A DNA stretch of 64,000 bases from the NCBI RefSeq assembly GCF_000471905.2, contig NW_006499617.1:2846325-2910324 (forward strand), written 5' to 3'. The stretch is from Amborella trichopoda (taxonomy: Eukaryota > Streptophyta > Magnoliopsida > Amborellales > Amborellaceae). The notes below the pieces were generated by a model. That model made no database searches, was not told where the DNA came from, and was given only the letters and a program-made list of their open reading frames with translations. This document shows positions 12,294-23,881 of the stretch, in pieces (within the stretch, counting starts at the first letter, position 1; each line of letters starts with the position of its first letter). The position numbers were made by a program, and so were the translations under genes.

Positions 12294-13201
12294 ATGTTGT
12301 GCTTCAAGAGAAGCGAGAAGGACAATCATTCGAAAAAATTCCTTCGGCTTTTACTTTTTTTCTTCTTAGCCACAAGACCACGAGAATGCCGAGGAGATTC
12401 ACGTAGGGATGCATTGTTCGCAAGTCCGTCCGTGGAGACTTTAGGGGGAGAAGGGACTTTTTTGAGGGATCTTGTCAAAGTCCTCACCCTCATGTAGACT
12501 ATTTGTGATTCTAAAGCTGAGGATTTTGTACGAACCTCGTCAGTCAAAATCAGGCCCGTTTGGCAATTGAGTGCCATGTTAAAGGGCATTATTTCCATTT
12601 GATCTGGGTTCATTTATTTGCTTTTTGATCGACGCTACTAGCTGGTAAACCAAGTTTGCTTTGGACGATCAGAGTACCACTGTAGGTCTTGTCTATCGGG
12701 TCTAGTCGGGGGAAGTTTTATTAGTAGATCCCGAAGGTCTGGGCATGCTGGCTAGACGAGTTGAAGTCTCTGGCAGGTTTCGCCCTGGCTTTGTCAGTTT
12801 CTTGCCCTTTTAGTGTTTGTTTCTATAGTGTGTTTGTGACCTCGTGGGAATAACGTTCTTCCTCATGATACTTGTCTTGTCGTCTTGGCGAGTCTTTTGT
12901 CTTTCGAGTCCTTTTGCAACTGGACTCAGGCTATCGAAATCTTTTCCTAGAAGCTCATGAGGGTGAGGACTTAGATCAGATCCCTCAAAAAATTTTCTTC
13001 CCCCCCTAAAGTCTCCATGGACAGACCCGCGAACAATGCATCCCTACATCTGAGCAGTCTAGTTACACCATTAGGTAAATATCCTCGGCGATCACGTAGT
13101 CCTATGGCTAAGAAGGAAAAAAGTAAAAGCCAAAGGAAACTTTCCAAACGATTGTCCTTCTCACTTCTCTTGAACCACAACATTCAATGGGGCAAGCTGT
13201 T
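12294..13201. mobile_element. Inverted junction between two 3' internal segments (B side minus, C side plus)
   Basis: 12294-12956 is minus-orientation 3' internal sequence belonging to LTR B. 12957-13201 is the same sequence family in plus orientation leading into LTR C: GAGGGTGAGGAC at 12959 mirrors CCTCACCCTC at 12484. The switch happens at CTCATGAG with 3-6 bases of overlap between the two sides. The C side lacks a good polypurine tract. No gene is present. Confidence 0.6.
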
Positions 13202-14413
13202 TGAACGTATTTTACAACACCTTGGTCCTGGTAGGAAGCAGGCCAATAAATCCTATAAAACAGTGAAAATTCTTGACAGTCTCAAAATAAAACCAAAATT
13301 GGTCAATATCATCATCGACACTCTAAAACACCACCTGCCTACCAACATTAAGGCAGTGAACATAAAGGAACAATTTTCGGAAAAATGGCCTTCAACACCT
13401 TGAAACAGACCTTACAACTAGAACTACATTTTTGGCATCTCAAATCACGGTGGGACCACCACTATTAGATCCGATATGGTTGAAAACCCTTATGGGCCAA
13501 GTTTTGGCTTAATCAGACACTCCATAACAAATATATGAGCAAAATATTGAAACAGGAGGGGCCGCACATTATTCCCGTGTGGCCTCACTGCACCAAAACA
13601 CCATTAAAGGTGGCTATTTTTAGAGTCACCAGCAGTTACTTTCAGGGCCTGTAACTCACGCGTTCCAAGTCGGATCGCTTCCAGATTTAGTGAGCGTATT
13701 CATCTCATCAAGATGTGAAATTCAACATGTGGCACGCCTTGAGACGATGTCCGAGTAGGGAGAAAAGCTAGAGAGATGTTGCTAATCCGTGAATCTCAGC
13801 AGCGACACGCCTCGCTTGATGGACCAAATCACGATGCTCGTACAACGAATTAACGCGAAACCAATTCCATTATTTGCGTAAGGTCTAGGGCTATCATTGG
13901 TCCCCGTACATGATGGACGGTCAGATTTCATGCACGAAGTCGACGAAATAACTGAAATTTCGGCCGCCGGATTTTAGATTCTGGCCAAAACTCAAAAGTT
14001 ACGAAATCTTCACTAGGGCTCCAAATTGTGACGGCATGCTTAGTGCACTACGATGAAAAAATTATAGAAAAATATCAAGGAACGAGCGCACTATTGATCC
14101 GAAGTTTCCAAGATTCAAACAAATTTCAAGTCTCATGATCATGGCTCAAAAACATGTTTCACGGCTCGAAGTAAGTATCAAAACTATCGCCATGTCGAGC
14201 CCTGCAAAAATAAAAAAATCTTTCAATCAAACAAGAATCAACGCAACCTCGGATAAGCCACAGAATATCACGTAATTTTTAAGGCAGCAACAGGGACTGT
14301 TCTGAATTTCAACACATTGTTAGGTAGGGGTAAAACAATCCTTCTGCACCCATTTTTTAAAAAATTTAATTAGGTCTAATTTTGATTAATCCACCCACGT
14401 TTGGGTACAATTC

Positions 14414-14423
14414 TATATAAATA
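14414..14423 (+). promoter_or_regulatory. TATA box of LTR C
   Basis: TATATAAATA, followed by AATAAA at 14481-14486. The interval of about 65 bp implies a short R region. Everything after about 14510, including the hairpin array, would then be U5. Confidence 0.6.
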
Positions 14424-14714
14424 GGCACTGCCTCATTGAAAATAGGACCCCTCGGCCTTCAGTTGGTGGTTTGAAGATTGAATAAAAAATTTTGATTCTT
14501 TGCTTGAGGTTGTGAGTATGTCTTATAGAGAGAGAGAGGAGAGAAAGAAGAAAAGGGCCGATACCCTTCGAGCAGGAAACTTTCTTTCTCCTCTCTCTCT
14601 CCTTTTTTTCCCTCTCTTTTCTCTCTCTTTTCTCTCTTTTTCTGTCTTCTCTCTCTTTCTCTCTTTTCTCTCTTCTCTCTCTTTCTCTCTCTTTCTCTCT
14701 CTCTTTCTCCCCTT

Positions 14715-15460
14715 CTGATGCAACCGGTGAGGCTTAACGCCGGTTGGTCTCCTCTCTCTCTTTATCAGTCGACAAGACCTAACGTCGATTGGGCCTTCTC
14801 TCTCTTGCTCTGTCAGTCGGGGAGACCTAGCACCTGTTGGCTTCTCACTCTTCTTCTATTAGTTGGTGAGATCTATCTATGATTGTTCTCCTCTCTCTCT
14901 ATCAATCGGTGAGACCTAGTGCCGACTGGGCCTTCTCTCTCTTGCTCTATCAGTCGGCAAGACTTAGCGCCAGTTGGCCTTCTCTTTCTTCTTCAACCAG
15001 CTGGCGAGATCTAGCACTGATTGGTTTTCCCTCTCTTTCTCTGTCAGTCGGTGAGACCTAGCACTGACTGCATTTCTCTCTCTTCCTCTATTAATCGATG
15101 AGGCTTAGCGTCGGTTGATCTCCTCTCTCTCTCCCTGTCAGTTAGTAAAACCCAACGTCGACTGAGCCTTCTCTCTCTCCATCTATCAGTCAGTGAGCTG
15201 TAGCACCAGTTTGTCTTCTCTCTCTTCCTCTGTCAGTCGATGAGACCTAGTGCCTACTAGTTTTCTATCTCTTCCTCTGTCAGTCGGCGAGACCTAACGC
15301 TGACTGGTTTTCTCTCTTTTCCTCTATCAATCGGCAAGACTTAGCACTGACTGGTTTCTCTCTCTCTTCTTCTGTCAGTTGGCGAGACTTAGCATCGACA
15401 ACATCCTCTCTCTCTCATCTCCTGAAACAGTTGGCAATGCCTAACGTCGACTGCATCTTC
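14715..15460 (+). repeat. Tandem array of hairpin units in LTR C (about 13 copies)
   Basis: Units of about 55 bp have TTCTCTCTCTTCTTC spacers and an inverted repeat around a GAGACCTAG-like loop. Good stems are CAACCGG/CCGGTTG at 14721-14746 and CAGTCGGTG/CACTGACTG at 15044-15070, the latter with one G-U pair. Others, such as CAGTCGGCG/CGCTGACTG near 15290, also pair through a G-U. Loop length is 8-9 bases. Confidence 0.88.
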
Positions 15461-15915
15461 TCTCCCATCTTCTCCCACCTCTCTTCCTTCTTCTCTCTCT
15501 TTCTGTCTATTCCCTTCTTCTCTTCAACCATTCATTTGCTACTCTTGTGTTCGACCAAGAGGGATTGAGGTTAGCATCTCATGGCAGGCCTGTCGTCTAG
15601 TCATAATGTCGCTTCGGTTGGATCACTTGGCCTATCGTACTGCCACGACAGACCGACCATTATGCTTAGTTGGTTGATATTGGTAATAACGTCTAATGGT
15701 GATCCTGTGTGTCGGTCTTCATTACCGAGCCCATTTTGCCACCACGTTAAGCTAATTCTCAATCAGCCTAGTCACTGCTCTGATCCTCTCGCTTGGTCGA
15801 ATTCTTCTCTCCCCCTGTCTTTCTTTCTTCTCTTTGAATGTGCATGCTTGTGTACATTCATCAGAGAGGAAAAGGGCGAGGTCTGACCCACCTATCCCAT
15901 AACCTTTGCCACGCA

Positions 15916-17410
15916 TTCCTTCACTCTTTCATTCTAGTGCTGGGGCAAGAGAATACCCTAACCATAAGGATAGATCATCCAATCAAGGTCAGGGTCAGGT
16001 AGACCTAGCCGCCCAAGGTCAAAGGTCTAATCATCATAACAACTTGAATCGTCCATCCCAGTTAAGTGGTGTTTCAACCTCCGAATGGGTATACTCTAAC
16101 CCAACTCAACTCGGGTGAGTCTTCAAGCCCACAACCGACACATCAAGTTCAATACATTCATCTGGCTCAGTCCTTGAGGCAACCCACTACATGGGCCCCA
16201 CAGCCAGTTTATACGAGCCACATTTCACAAGTCAGATTCAATAGACCATACAACTAAGCCAACTCATGGCTATAACGACAACACAAGTCGCTAGTATGAA
16301 ACACCTCCAAGACTCTTTAAAGAAAATGAGAATATGTGATTTTTCAACTCCTAAAGCTTATGTACAAGAAATTCTAGGACACCTAGAAGATCTACTAGTC
16401 GTGTTTGTGATGCCGCAGTTTAGAAACAGATTTTTAGGGAAAGGCGATCCTGAGGCACACATCAATGCCTACTTATTGATGGTCCACACGTTACGAGACC
16501 ACAACCAACTTAAGGTCATGTTCTCGCATAGCTCATCAAAATAACACTTGATGTGGCACTGAAGATTCATGAACGATAACCCTCAAGCAACTCTTGACGA
16601 AATGTTTAGGCAATTTTCCTCTCGCTATAGTGGAGGAAGGATAGGACCCATCACCCTTAGTGAGTTAACTTCCATCAAACAGAAATCAGGCGAATCTCCT
16701 TCCCTGTTTATAACCAGATTCAGAGAGGTTGCTATGTGAGTCATTGAAACTCCACTCCCTGAAGCTGCAAGGGTAAGCTTGGAATTAGAGAATATGACTC
16801 CAGAATGTGTCACGTTCTACAGTATGGAGACAGTCCATAACTCATTTGATGTTATTCTTGAAAGAATATCGCAATTTGAGCGAGCCAAGGAAGATAAAGC
16901 CGCAGTTGAAAAACCTTCTCAAGAAGGAGAGGTGAACATGATCAAGAAAAGCAACCCTTGATGTTATTCTTGAAAGAATATCGCAATATGAGCGAGCCAA
17001 GGAAGATAAAGCCGCAGTTGAAAAACCTTCTCAAGAGGGAGAGGTGAACATGATCAAGAAAAGCAACCCTTCTGCAAACCATTCACAAGAAACGACCAAA
17101 ATTCATTCTACCACATGGAGAATGCAGACTTCCACACTAAGGGAATTCACTCTCATTGATGAGCCTATGATCGATGTCATGAAGAAGTTGCTTAAGGCAA
17201 GGCTCATAGAATTACCGACAACAACTAAGATTCCACCTTTCCATGGAGGCGACACATCTCGATGGTGTGATTGGCATCAAAACTGTGCCCATAGCACTGA
17301 GGAATGTCGAGCTTTCAGAAATTGAGTTCAAGATCTCATCGATAACGACATGATAAGTGTCAAAAAGGAAGATGTTGATACCAAAGAAGAATCAAAAACT
17401 CCAAATGTCT
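15916..17410 (+). pseudogene. gag of a Tat-like, gag-only element (broken)
   Basis: Broken Ty3/gypsy gag. The core starts near 16266 and reads through a Retrotrans_gag-type region: GKGDPEAHINAYLLMVHTLR, then after a stop ATLDEMFRQFSSRYSGG and SLFITRFREVA. A zinc-knuckle-like WCDWHQNCAHSTEEC follows at 17263-17307, the C-x2-H form typical of Tat gags (WC-x-WH-x4-H-x4-C). The frame is broken by at least three stops and by a 112-bp tandem duplication at 16846-17069. Upstream, 15906-16257 reads as a proline/glutamine-rich N-terminus in two frames. No protease, RT, RNase H or integrase follows, so the element looks gag-only, resembling the TR-GAG class of non-autonomous elements. It follows truncated LTR C directly; whether C was its own LTR is unclear. 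Confidence 0.7.
16846..17069 (+). repeat. 112-bp tandem duplication inside gag
   Basis: Two adjacent copies, 16846-16957 and 16958-17069, differ at about two positions (CAATTTGAG/CAATATGAG and CAAGAAGG/CAAGAGGG). Because 112 is not a multiple of three, the duplication shifts the gag frame by one base. Confidence 0.9.
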
Positions 17411-18400
17411 AGACAAAGAATATTGGTGAATTACAAGCTATGCCCAAACTCGAAGAACATCCACAAAGGCCTTGCAGCATAAGAAGTAATTAGTTGGAAA
17501 GTCTAGTAGATGAAGAACAAAGCAAGTATAACCTCACCCAGGAGTTAATGACTAGGGATACTCAAGATCAAAGTAGTGAGGATGATCTTAGCTCCAAGTC
17601 CATAACCAAAGAGAGAGGAAAAGAAAGGGGTATCACATATGGAATTCCACTCCAAGATACACCCTTAAAAGTGGCACAAGAAATCCCCATCTTTGAGAGT
17701 GACACTACGGCATATGAACCCTTCAACCCGTACTTTCAAGTTAATACAATAAATGATTCATACATGTGTGGTAACGAATCAAACTCACAAGGGCAATATG
17801 AACTCGAGCGTAAGCTCAACCAAGGTCTTGAAGCTATGGACTGACGACAAGAAAAACCTTAATTCTTGAACAACAACTCCTGAGGGGGCAAATGAGCAGG
17901 TGCTAAAAGGAAGCTCTTCACCCCAAAACCTTGATGCTCCACCTAAGTGGGATCAATATGATGAGGACGACGTATTAGAAATTGATGTGATCAACGACAA
18001 GGGATCATCTTCCAAACAAGGGGTCAACACCCCATAGTCTCCCATTACACTTCCAAATAAGGGGCCAACACCTCAACTATCAAAAAAAGATAAACCTTTA
18101 GAAATTTCAAAGGGCCTACCTGGGCCACCTTCACTAGACTTCTTGGCCAACCCACCTATATGGGATGAGGAGCCAAGCTCAGAATATTTAACTGAGTCAC
18201 CTCTAGAGGTAAACCCAGTTATAGATGATGGAAAAGCAAAGATCCCAAATTTGACTATTCCTAAACATTTGACATCTTTAATTGAATTGATAGAGCTCGA
18301 ACCTTTGGAAATTTTAAGGGGCCCACCTGGGCCACTTTCATAAGATTTCTTGAATGATCCACTAATCTGGGATCAAGAATTGGATATAGAAAATCCTACT
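17411..18400 (+). other. Downstream frames of the gag-only element, function unknown
   Basis: Open segments at 17494-17844 (116 codons, acidic, Ser/Gln-rich) and 18143-18343 (66 codons) continue in the sense direction after gag. I recognise no domain in either. The second lies in a 207-bp (69-codon) direct repeat: a unit beginning GGGCCTACCTGGGCC at 18112 recurs as GGGCCCACCTGGGCC at 18319, encoding a GPPGP-x-S motif, then DFL and (P/D)P(P/L)IWD each time. The repeat length keeps the frame, which suggests it arose in coding sequence. Stops are now present. Confidence 0.4.
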
Positions 18401-20669
18401 ATGCTACCTCCTCAAGAGGCAGACGCACTAAAATTCATTAACGACATGAGCACAACTTCAATAACCGGTGCACCACCATGTCAAGAAAATGCACCCTGTT
18501 AAGATCAAGTTCCTAATAGAACAGAAAGCCCTTCAGGGCAACCCCATCAAAATATTCAATAGGGGCAAACTCCTCTCATGAAGAGGATACAATAGGGACA
18601 ACTAATGAGATTGAACCCTTGTGTGTTGATTCCCAACACGTCATAAGGTTGTTTAATATAACGGGGGCAACTAATGAGATTGGACCCTTCTTTGTTGACT
18701 CCCAACAAGTCGTAAGGCCATCTAGTACCAACTCAACCACTCCTCTTGTGTGAAAGTCTCACCTAATCTCGAGCACTGAAAAGGAGCCTATCATGGAGTT
18801 AACCTCCAAAAAACAATTCAAAATTTGCAATGAAAAAGATTATCGAAAAGGAGTTGGGTGATCACTCACCCCTTGCAAATAACCAAATGATGCATTCATG
18901 CCTCACATTTCAAAAGGCATTAATGCTTAAAGAGTAACATAAAGTACTCCATTAACGGGAAAACCTTGATGAGCCTATCCATCCATATAGAAGGCTAAGG
19001 GATTTGGAAACCAAGTGGAGCAGTTTAAAGGAAAAGTTCATCAAAATTCAACAACCTTTATCAAATAGATTTTGGATGCTAACCTGGGTCAAGGGAAATC
19101 ATAGGAAGACTGATATTAGAACCTCCCTGCCACTTGAAAAAGGGAAAGATGATTGAATTCTTACATGATCTTAAGGTGAATTGCTAAAAAAAAAAAGGGG
19201 CACCTTTGACTCTTCTTCTGCCTCCTCTTATTCCTTTGTCATTGTTCTCTTCTTCTTAAAAAAAAAAAAAAATCTGTTGGGCTGAAAATCTGAAAGGAAC
19301 CCCAAGCGTTGGAAAAAAGGCTACCGGGCTGAAAACCTGAAAGGGACCTCGGAGGGATGAAAAATAAAAAACAAAAAAATCCGCTAAGCTGAAAATCCGA
19401 AAGGAACCCCAAGCATTCGAAAAAAGGCTATGGGGCTAAACACTCGAAAGCGACCCTGGGGCGACAGAAAAAAGAAGAAGTTCTCTCCTTCCTTCTAATC
19501 ACCAATGTCTTTTTTCTCTAAACATCTTCTTTTCCTCCCCTAAGTCAAAGTGGTGCTCAAAGAAAAGTCAATAAGCATTAGCTTGACGAAACATTGTAAA
19601 GGACTTAGATCGTCTGAAACATCGAAAGGTGAGTGGTGGAGGAATGAAATAAAAAATCCAAAGAGATTTTGAACATCTAGGGATGATATCCTATATTTTC
19701 AACACTATTGTTTGCTCGAAAGCTCCAAAGAACGCTTCCGTGAATTGAAATGCAAGAGATAGGTTGGAAGATAAAGAAGTACTTGATGATTCCTCATCAC
19801 GATGATTCAAGAAAAGACTCCATATGCTCACATAGGGTCCACTAAATGGATCACAAGTGGTTAAGTTGTAAGACCTATACTAAAAGAACACCACCCCCCA
19901 AAAGGGGCAGAAAAAAAAATAATAATAAAAACTCCACGATTGTAGGGGTATAACTACCGACTACACCATCCATCGTTGCATGACCTTAAATTGCTTAGAG
20001 GGCCCTATGGTTGTAGGAGTTTAAACTGCTAATCGACCTTGTTTTCGAAAATATCTTCCCCTTTTCAAAATTTTCACTACATGTTTTATGTTTCCAAAAA
20101 CTTTAATTTCTTTGTTAAAATCATAACCTGTCCCTGCTCCGGGTTCTATTTCACATCTCCCCTTATCTTCAAAATTTCTAAAACGTCTTTTAAAATGATT
20201 GAACTTGGACAGCCGTACATGATGACTACCATGTTTGCTGCGATTGCAGTGTTGCTGCCTCATCTCTCACTTCGGATTCGGCCAGACAAATCTCTTCCTA
20301 TAGAAATTCTTTCCTATAGATAGCCTTAAGAAACCTTAAGGCGATCAAAGAAGATGCCAGGGTTAAAAATTTTCGAACTGCAAAACCCCTGAAGTTAAGT
20401 GGCATAGCCAAAAATCCAACTCGAGTTTCAAGCTTGTGTAACTCATCGACATCTCACGCTGAAAACCCTTGGAGGAAAAATTCCCTCGGTGGGTGAGCAC
20501 GATGAGTGCAATGACTTGGAGGGATAGCTCGTGTGCTCTCGGACCATGTGACCTTAAGAAGAAATCTTTGACGTTCACCTGCCCTTCGAAGGATAGGAAA
20601 TGCCAGAGTGTCTACTTCTTTGCCACTCAACTGTCCCTCGAAGGACTGGAAGTGCCAAAGAGGTCCAAC
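18401..20669 (+). other. Noncoding tail of the gag-only element
   Basis: No coding motif is visible. 19275-19490 contains two copies (period 107 bp) of a unit based on GGCTGAAAATCTGAAAGG and AACCCCAAGC, each with an internal half-repeat. 19930-20040 contains a degenerate pair around GATTGTAGGGGTATAACTAC and GGTTGTAGGAGTTTAAACTG. 20580-20665 contains a 60-bp pair around GAAGGAYWGGAARTGCCA. Such short direct repeats between the last ORF and the 3' LTR are usual for Tat-type elements. Confidence 0.4.
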
Positions 20670-21272
20670 TATAGACACCCCATTTTAAATCTTGCAAATT
20701 AGGTAGTTTCTTGAACCCTTAAGATCATACTTAACCTAGTAAACCCATATTTTTGAATAAGTACGTGTTGGTTATATGAGTATATCTTCCCCAACGGATT
20801 TTTACCCATATAAACCCTCTTTTTGTGGTCATTTGGATGGGAAAGAGAGAGACCAAACCCTAGGAGACTGAAGATAGAGATAAAACTCTGAGAGACCAGA
20901 ACTCTAGGGAAGATAACATATAGAGATCAAAGAGAAAAAAAAACTTAGAGAGAGTTACACGAGAGAAGAGAAAACCCTAGAAACTGTTTCAGGAACCCGA
21001 GCCTCCTGATAGAAAACCTAAGTCTTAGAAAACCTTAAGGCACAACCACCCTTCTTCAGCCAGAGACTTTCTGGTGAACATCTAACTCAGAGAGAGAAAT
21101 GAGGATCGGCTCTGTTACGGGCGAGGCTCAAAAGGCTCTGGAGTCCAAGGCCATCTGGTCTGGTTTGGTATCATTACTTACTCTTTTATTATTTATTTTC
21201 TACTTTTATTTCATTTTAATTAGAATAGATTAGTTTTTATTGCTTTTTACTTCGTGTTTCATATTTCGATCA
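20670..21272 (+). mobile_element. Possible short LTR (about 600 bp)
   Basis: Begins TATAGACACCCC, close to the TGTAGACACC start of many plant Ty3 LTRs. It contains a TATA-like CCATATAAACC near 20810 and a purine-rich leader, and ends CA directly before TGGCGCTACCACTG (21277-21290), which could be a decayed primer-binding site. There is no second copy in the window to prove it. Confidence 0.3.
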
Positions 21273-21429
21273 ATGCTGGCGCTACCACTGATTTGAGAAC
21301 AGATCCGCTCGTTTCTCAGTGGATCTGGTCTCATATCAGAATTCGATTTTCCCCACATTCTCTATCATCTTCTTTTAAAATCAGTTGGTGGTGTTCAGAT
21401 CAAAGGGATATTCCTTTGAAGATCTCTAT
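21273..21429. other. Short unassigned gap before the Del/Tekay element
   Basis: AT-rich sequence between the possible LTR and the point where homology to the right LTR of the next element begins. I see no feature beyond the PBS-like TGGCGC at its start. Confidence 0.4.
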
Positions 21430-21680
21430 GATTTTGCACTATAAACATATATCACAACATATTACATTACTAACGAATGACCCGTTGCGTAGTGCCTCAT
21501 TCAGTAGTCTCAGTATCTCATATCTCACTACCAATAGATATCTCATTGCGTAGTGTTTCATAACACAGTCTTATCATATCAGATCCACCACCAATGAATA
21601 TCCCATTGCGTAGTGTTTTCATGTCACATTCTTATTAAAGGCTTGCCTTATTGTAATCATGCACATGCATATCTCATAAA

Positions 21681-22062
21681 CATTCATTCATTCATGCTCA
21701 AGCATGACTCATCACAATTATTCAATAGTTCATGAGCATTCACTATATCATAAGCATTCATTCATTCATGCTCAAGCATGACTCATCACAATTATTCAAG
21801 ACTTCATTAGCATTTATTGTATCATAAGCATTCATTCATCTATGTTCAAGCATGACTCATCACAATTATTCAAGAGTTCATGAGCATTCATTGCATCATA
21901 AGCACTCATTCATTCATGCTCAAGCATGACTCATCACAATTATTCAAGAGTTCATGAGCATTCGCTATATCATAAGCATTCATTCATTTATGCTCAAGCA
22001 TGACTCATCACAATTATTCAAGAGTTAATGAGCATTCACTATATCATAAGCGTGCCTCATTT
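21681..22062. repeat. 74-bp tandem array (about 5 copies) in the left LTR of J
   Basis: The phrase CATTCATTCATTCATGCTC (with variants) recurs at 21681, 21755, 21829, 21903 and 21977, exactly 74 bp apart. Each unit looks like a dimer of about 37 bp. CATGCT/AGCATG forms a short palindrome in most copies. Confidence 0.92.
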
Positions 22063-22089
22063 CAACCATGCATATTCAGTAATTTATAA

Positions 22090-22880
22090 CAGAACAAAGT
22101 TTTTATTATGATAACCTCTTAGAAAATTTGGCCTAACTTCCAATCCATAAAGAGTTTTATTGTGGTCTCGAAACCAACTTGAAAAAAGACTCATCCACAT
22201 TTTATGTAGAAGTGGTTTAGCCTTAATCAGAGACATATTAGTCAGTGAACAGTCTCTCATAAAACATATAAAAATTCTGAAATTTCACTTCAACTCACAA
22301 CAATGACATATTCATACAAACATAAGCATAATTCCCAAACCATAAAGAATTTAAACATGGTTCCAAATCAAAATTTGAAGTAGACATACCCATTTTTTAT
22401 TTAAAAGTTTTTTGGGATCATTTGGACACTATTTGGTCAGTAAAAAGTTCAGTACAAGATGTGGAATAGTTTTGGAAATTTACTGCAACTCACAACAGTG
22501 ATATATTTATACAAATAGAGGCATAATTCCCAAACCATAAAGAATTTCAACATGGTTATAAAATAAAATTTGAAGTATACATACCCATATTTCATTTAAA
22601 ATTATTTTGAGATCATTTGGACATTATTGGTCAGAAAACAGTTCAATACAAAACGTGCAATAGTTCTGGAAATTCACTGCAACTCACAACAGTGATATAT
22701 TCATACAAACAGAGGCATAATTGCCAAACCATAACTAATTTCAAAATAGTTCCAAAAAAAAAATTTAAGTAGACATATCCTTATTTCATTTAAAAGTACT
22801 TTGGGATTGTTTGGATAGAATTTTATCAGTTAACAGTTCATTACAATTACATGCATAGTTCCTGAAATTTCATGTTACAA
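22090..22880. repeat. About 195-bp tandem repeats (4 copies) in the left LTR of J
   Basis: CAACTCACAACA-type phrases recur at 22291, 22486 and 22680 (195 and 194 bp apart). Flanking phrases are conserved, such as CCCAAACCATAAAGAATTT and GGGATCATTTGGACA. The right LTR has about two copies with nearly the same period at 28261 and 28455. Confidence 0.85.
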
Positions 22881-23599
22881 TTTTGGCATGTTTTAGCAAA
22901 TGGCTCATAAATTTTTAATCAAGATAGATATTGATATGGGCTCATTTCCCCCTTTAATTAGACTCAAAGGGGTCCTTCCCTACCAAGTTTCATAACCAAC
23001 ACGTTTATCTTTAATGCTCAATCTATCATGCAAAAAAAGAGTTACAGTCTTGGAAAAATGGGTCACATTCTATCATAAATTCAATAGTATGCATCTACAT
23101 CCATATTAAAAAATAATACTTATAGCCACGCTTAAATTTCATGATTTAACAAACTTATGGAGACATAGATGCTAGATCGACTTACATGCACCCAACAGTT
23201 TCACAAAAATCCCCACACAAGCCAATATTCCAAGCTCCCAAAAATGGCTCCAAGTGGTAGGGATTTCTAAGTGTTTGAAAAAGGGGGCTTGTGAGTGAGG
23301 GAGAGCAAAGTCCTAGGAGGGGTGAGAGGGGTAGTATTTATAAATCAAGAGGGGGAGGCAGCTGGCAAGTGGCAACCAAGTGGCTACAAGTGGCATTCAA
23401 TGTCATCTAGGTGGCTTACTGTGGCATCCAAGTGGCAGACATGCATAAAAGTTCTCTAGGAATCCATGCTCAGCAGTAACACTCATAGCGGTGTCGTGTT
23501 CGGTGGCATTCTCTTTCTATCCAAGTCAAGCAAGGAGGCATCCATTGCAAGCACGGTGGCCTCCTCTCTATCCAAGTCAAGCACGATAGCATCCCTTGT

Positions 23600-23760
23600 A
23601 TGCACGGCGGCTTCTTCTTTGTCCAAGTCACGCACGGCGGCATCCCTTACACATACAGCGGCATCCCTTGCACGTACAGTGGCATCCCTTGCACGTACGG
23701 CGGCATCCCTTGCACGCATGGCAGCTTCCTCTCTGTCCAAGTCACCCATGGCGTCATCCT
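23600..23760. repeat. 21-bp minisatellite near the U3 start of the left LTR of J
   Basis: CATCCCTTGCACGTACRG-type units start at 23641, 23662, 23683 and 23704, exactly 21 bp apart. Looser copies extend on both sides. Units are CpG-rich and carry an ACGT core. The frame-preserving period creates open frames on both strands that I do not regard as genes. Confidence 0.8.
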
Positions 23761-23881
23761 TCTCTCTTTGTCGTGCACGACGGCATGAATTCCTTGTTGC
23801 GTGCGGCAGTGCTCTTTGTCGCGCGCACTCTCTTCTTATTGTTGTGCTCCTCCTCAAGCCAAAAAAATATTGTTCCTTACA

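Larger units (their letters stand above)
13202..15915 (+). mobile_element. LTR C, Tat/Ogre-like family, plus, truncated at its 3' end
   Basis: Matches LTR D from TGAACG at 13202 (D starts TGAATGC at 56128) through the CCATAACCTTTGCC region near 15905, then diverges. It lacks the final 270-280 bases found in D and the tRNA-Arg primer site. It carries a strong TATA box, AATAAA, and the hairpin array. The 128-codon open frame at 13017-13403 crosses the LTR start and has no family resemblance, so I do not call it a gene. Confidence 0.75.
21430..23881 (-). mobile_element. Left (3') LTR of Del/Tekay-like element J, minus, truncated
   Basis: Matches 27735-29709 of the right LTR in the same order: phrases such as GATGACCCGTTG, the tandem arrays, the GC-rich tail and the terminal TCCTTACA. 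It ends at 23881 with TCCTTACA, so it starts TGTAAGGA on the minus strand. The part equivalent to 26688-27734 is missing. It carries a 74-bp array, a 195-bp array and a 21-bp array. A minus-strand TATAAATA at 23335-23342 is a candidate promoter, about 540 bp inside the U3 start. Confidence 0.75.

Noticed and set aside
13017-13403. 128-codon plus-strand open frame before and into LTR C
   Set aside because: Crosses the LTR boundary and has no family resemblance; the basic composition follows from the local sequence.
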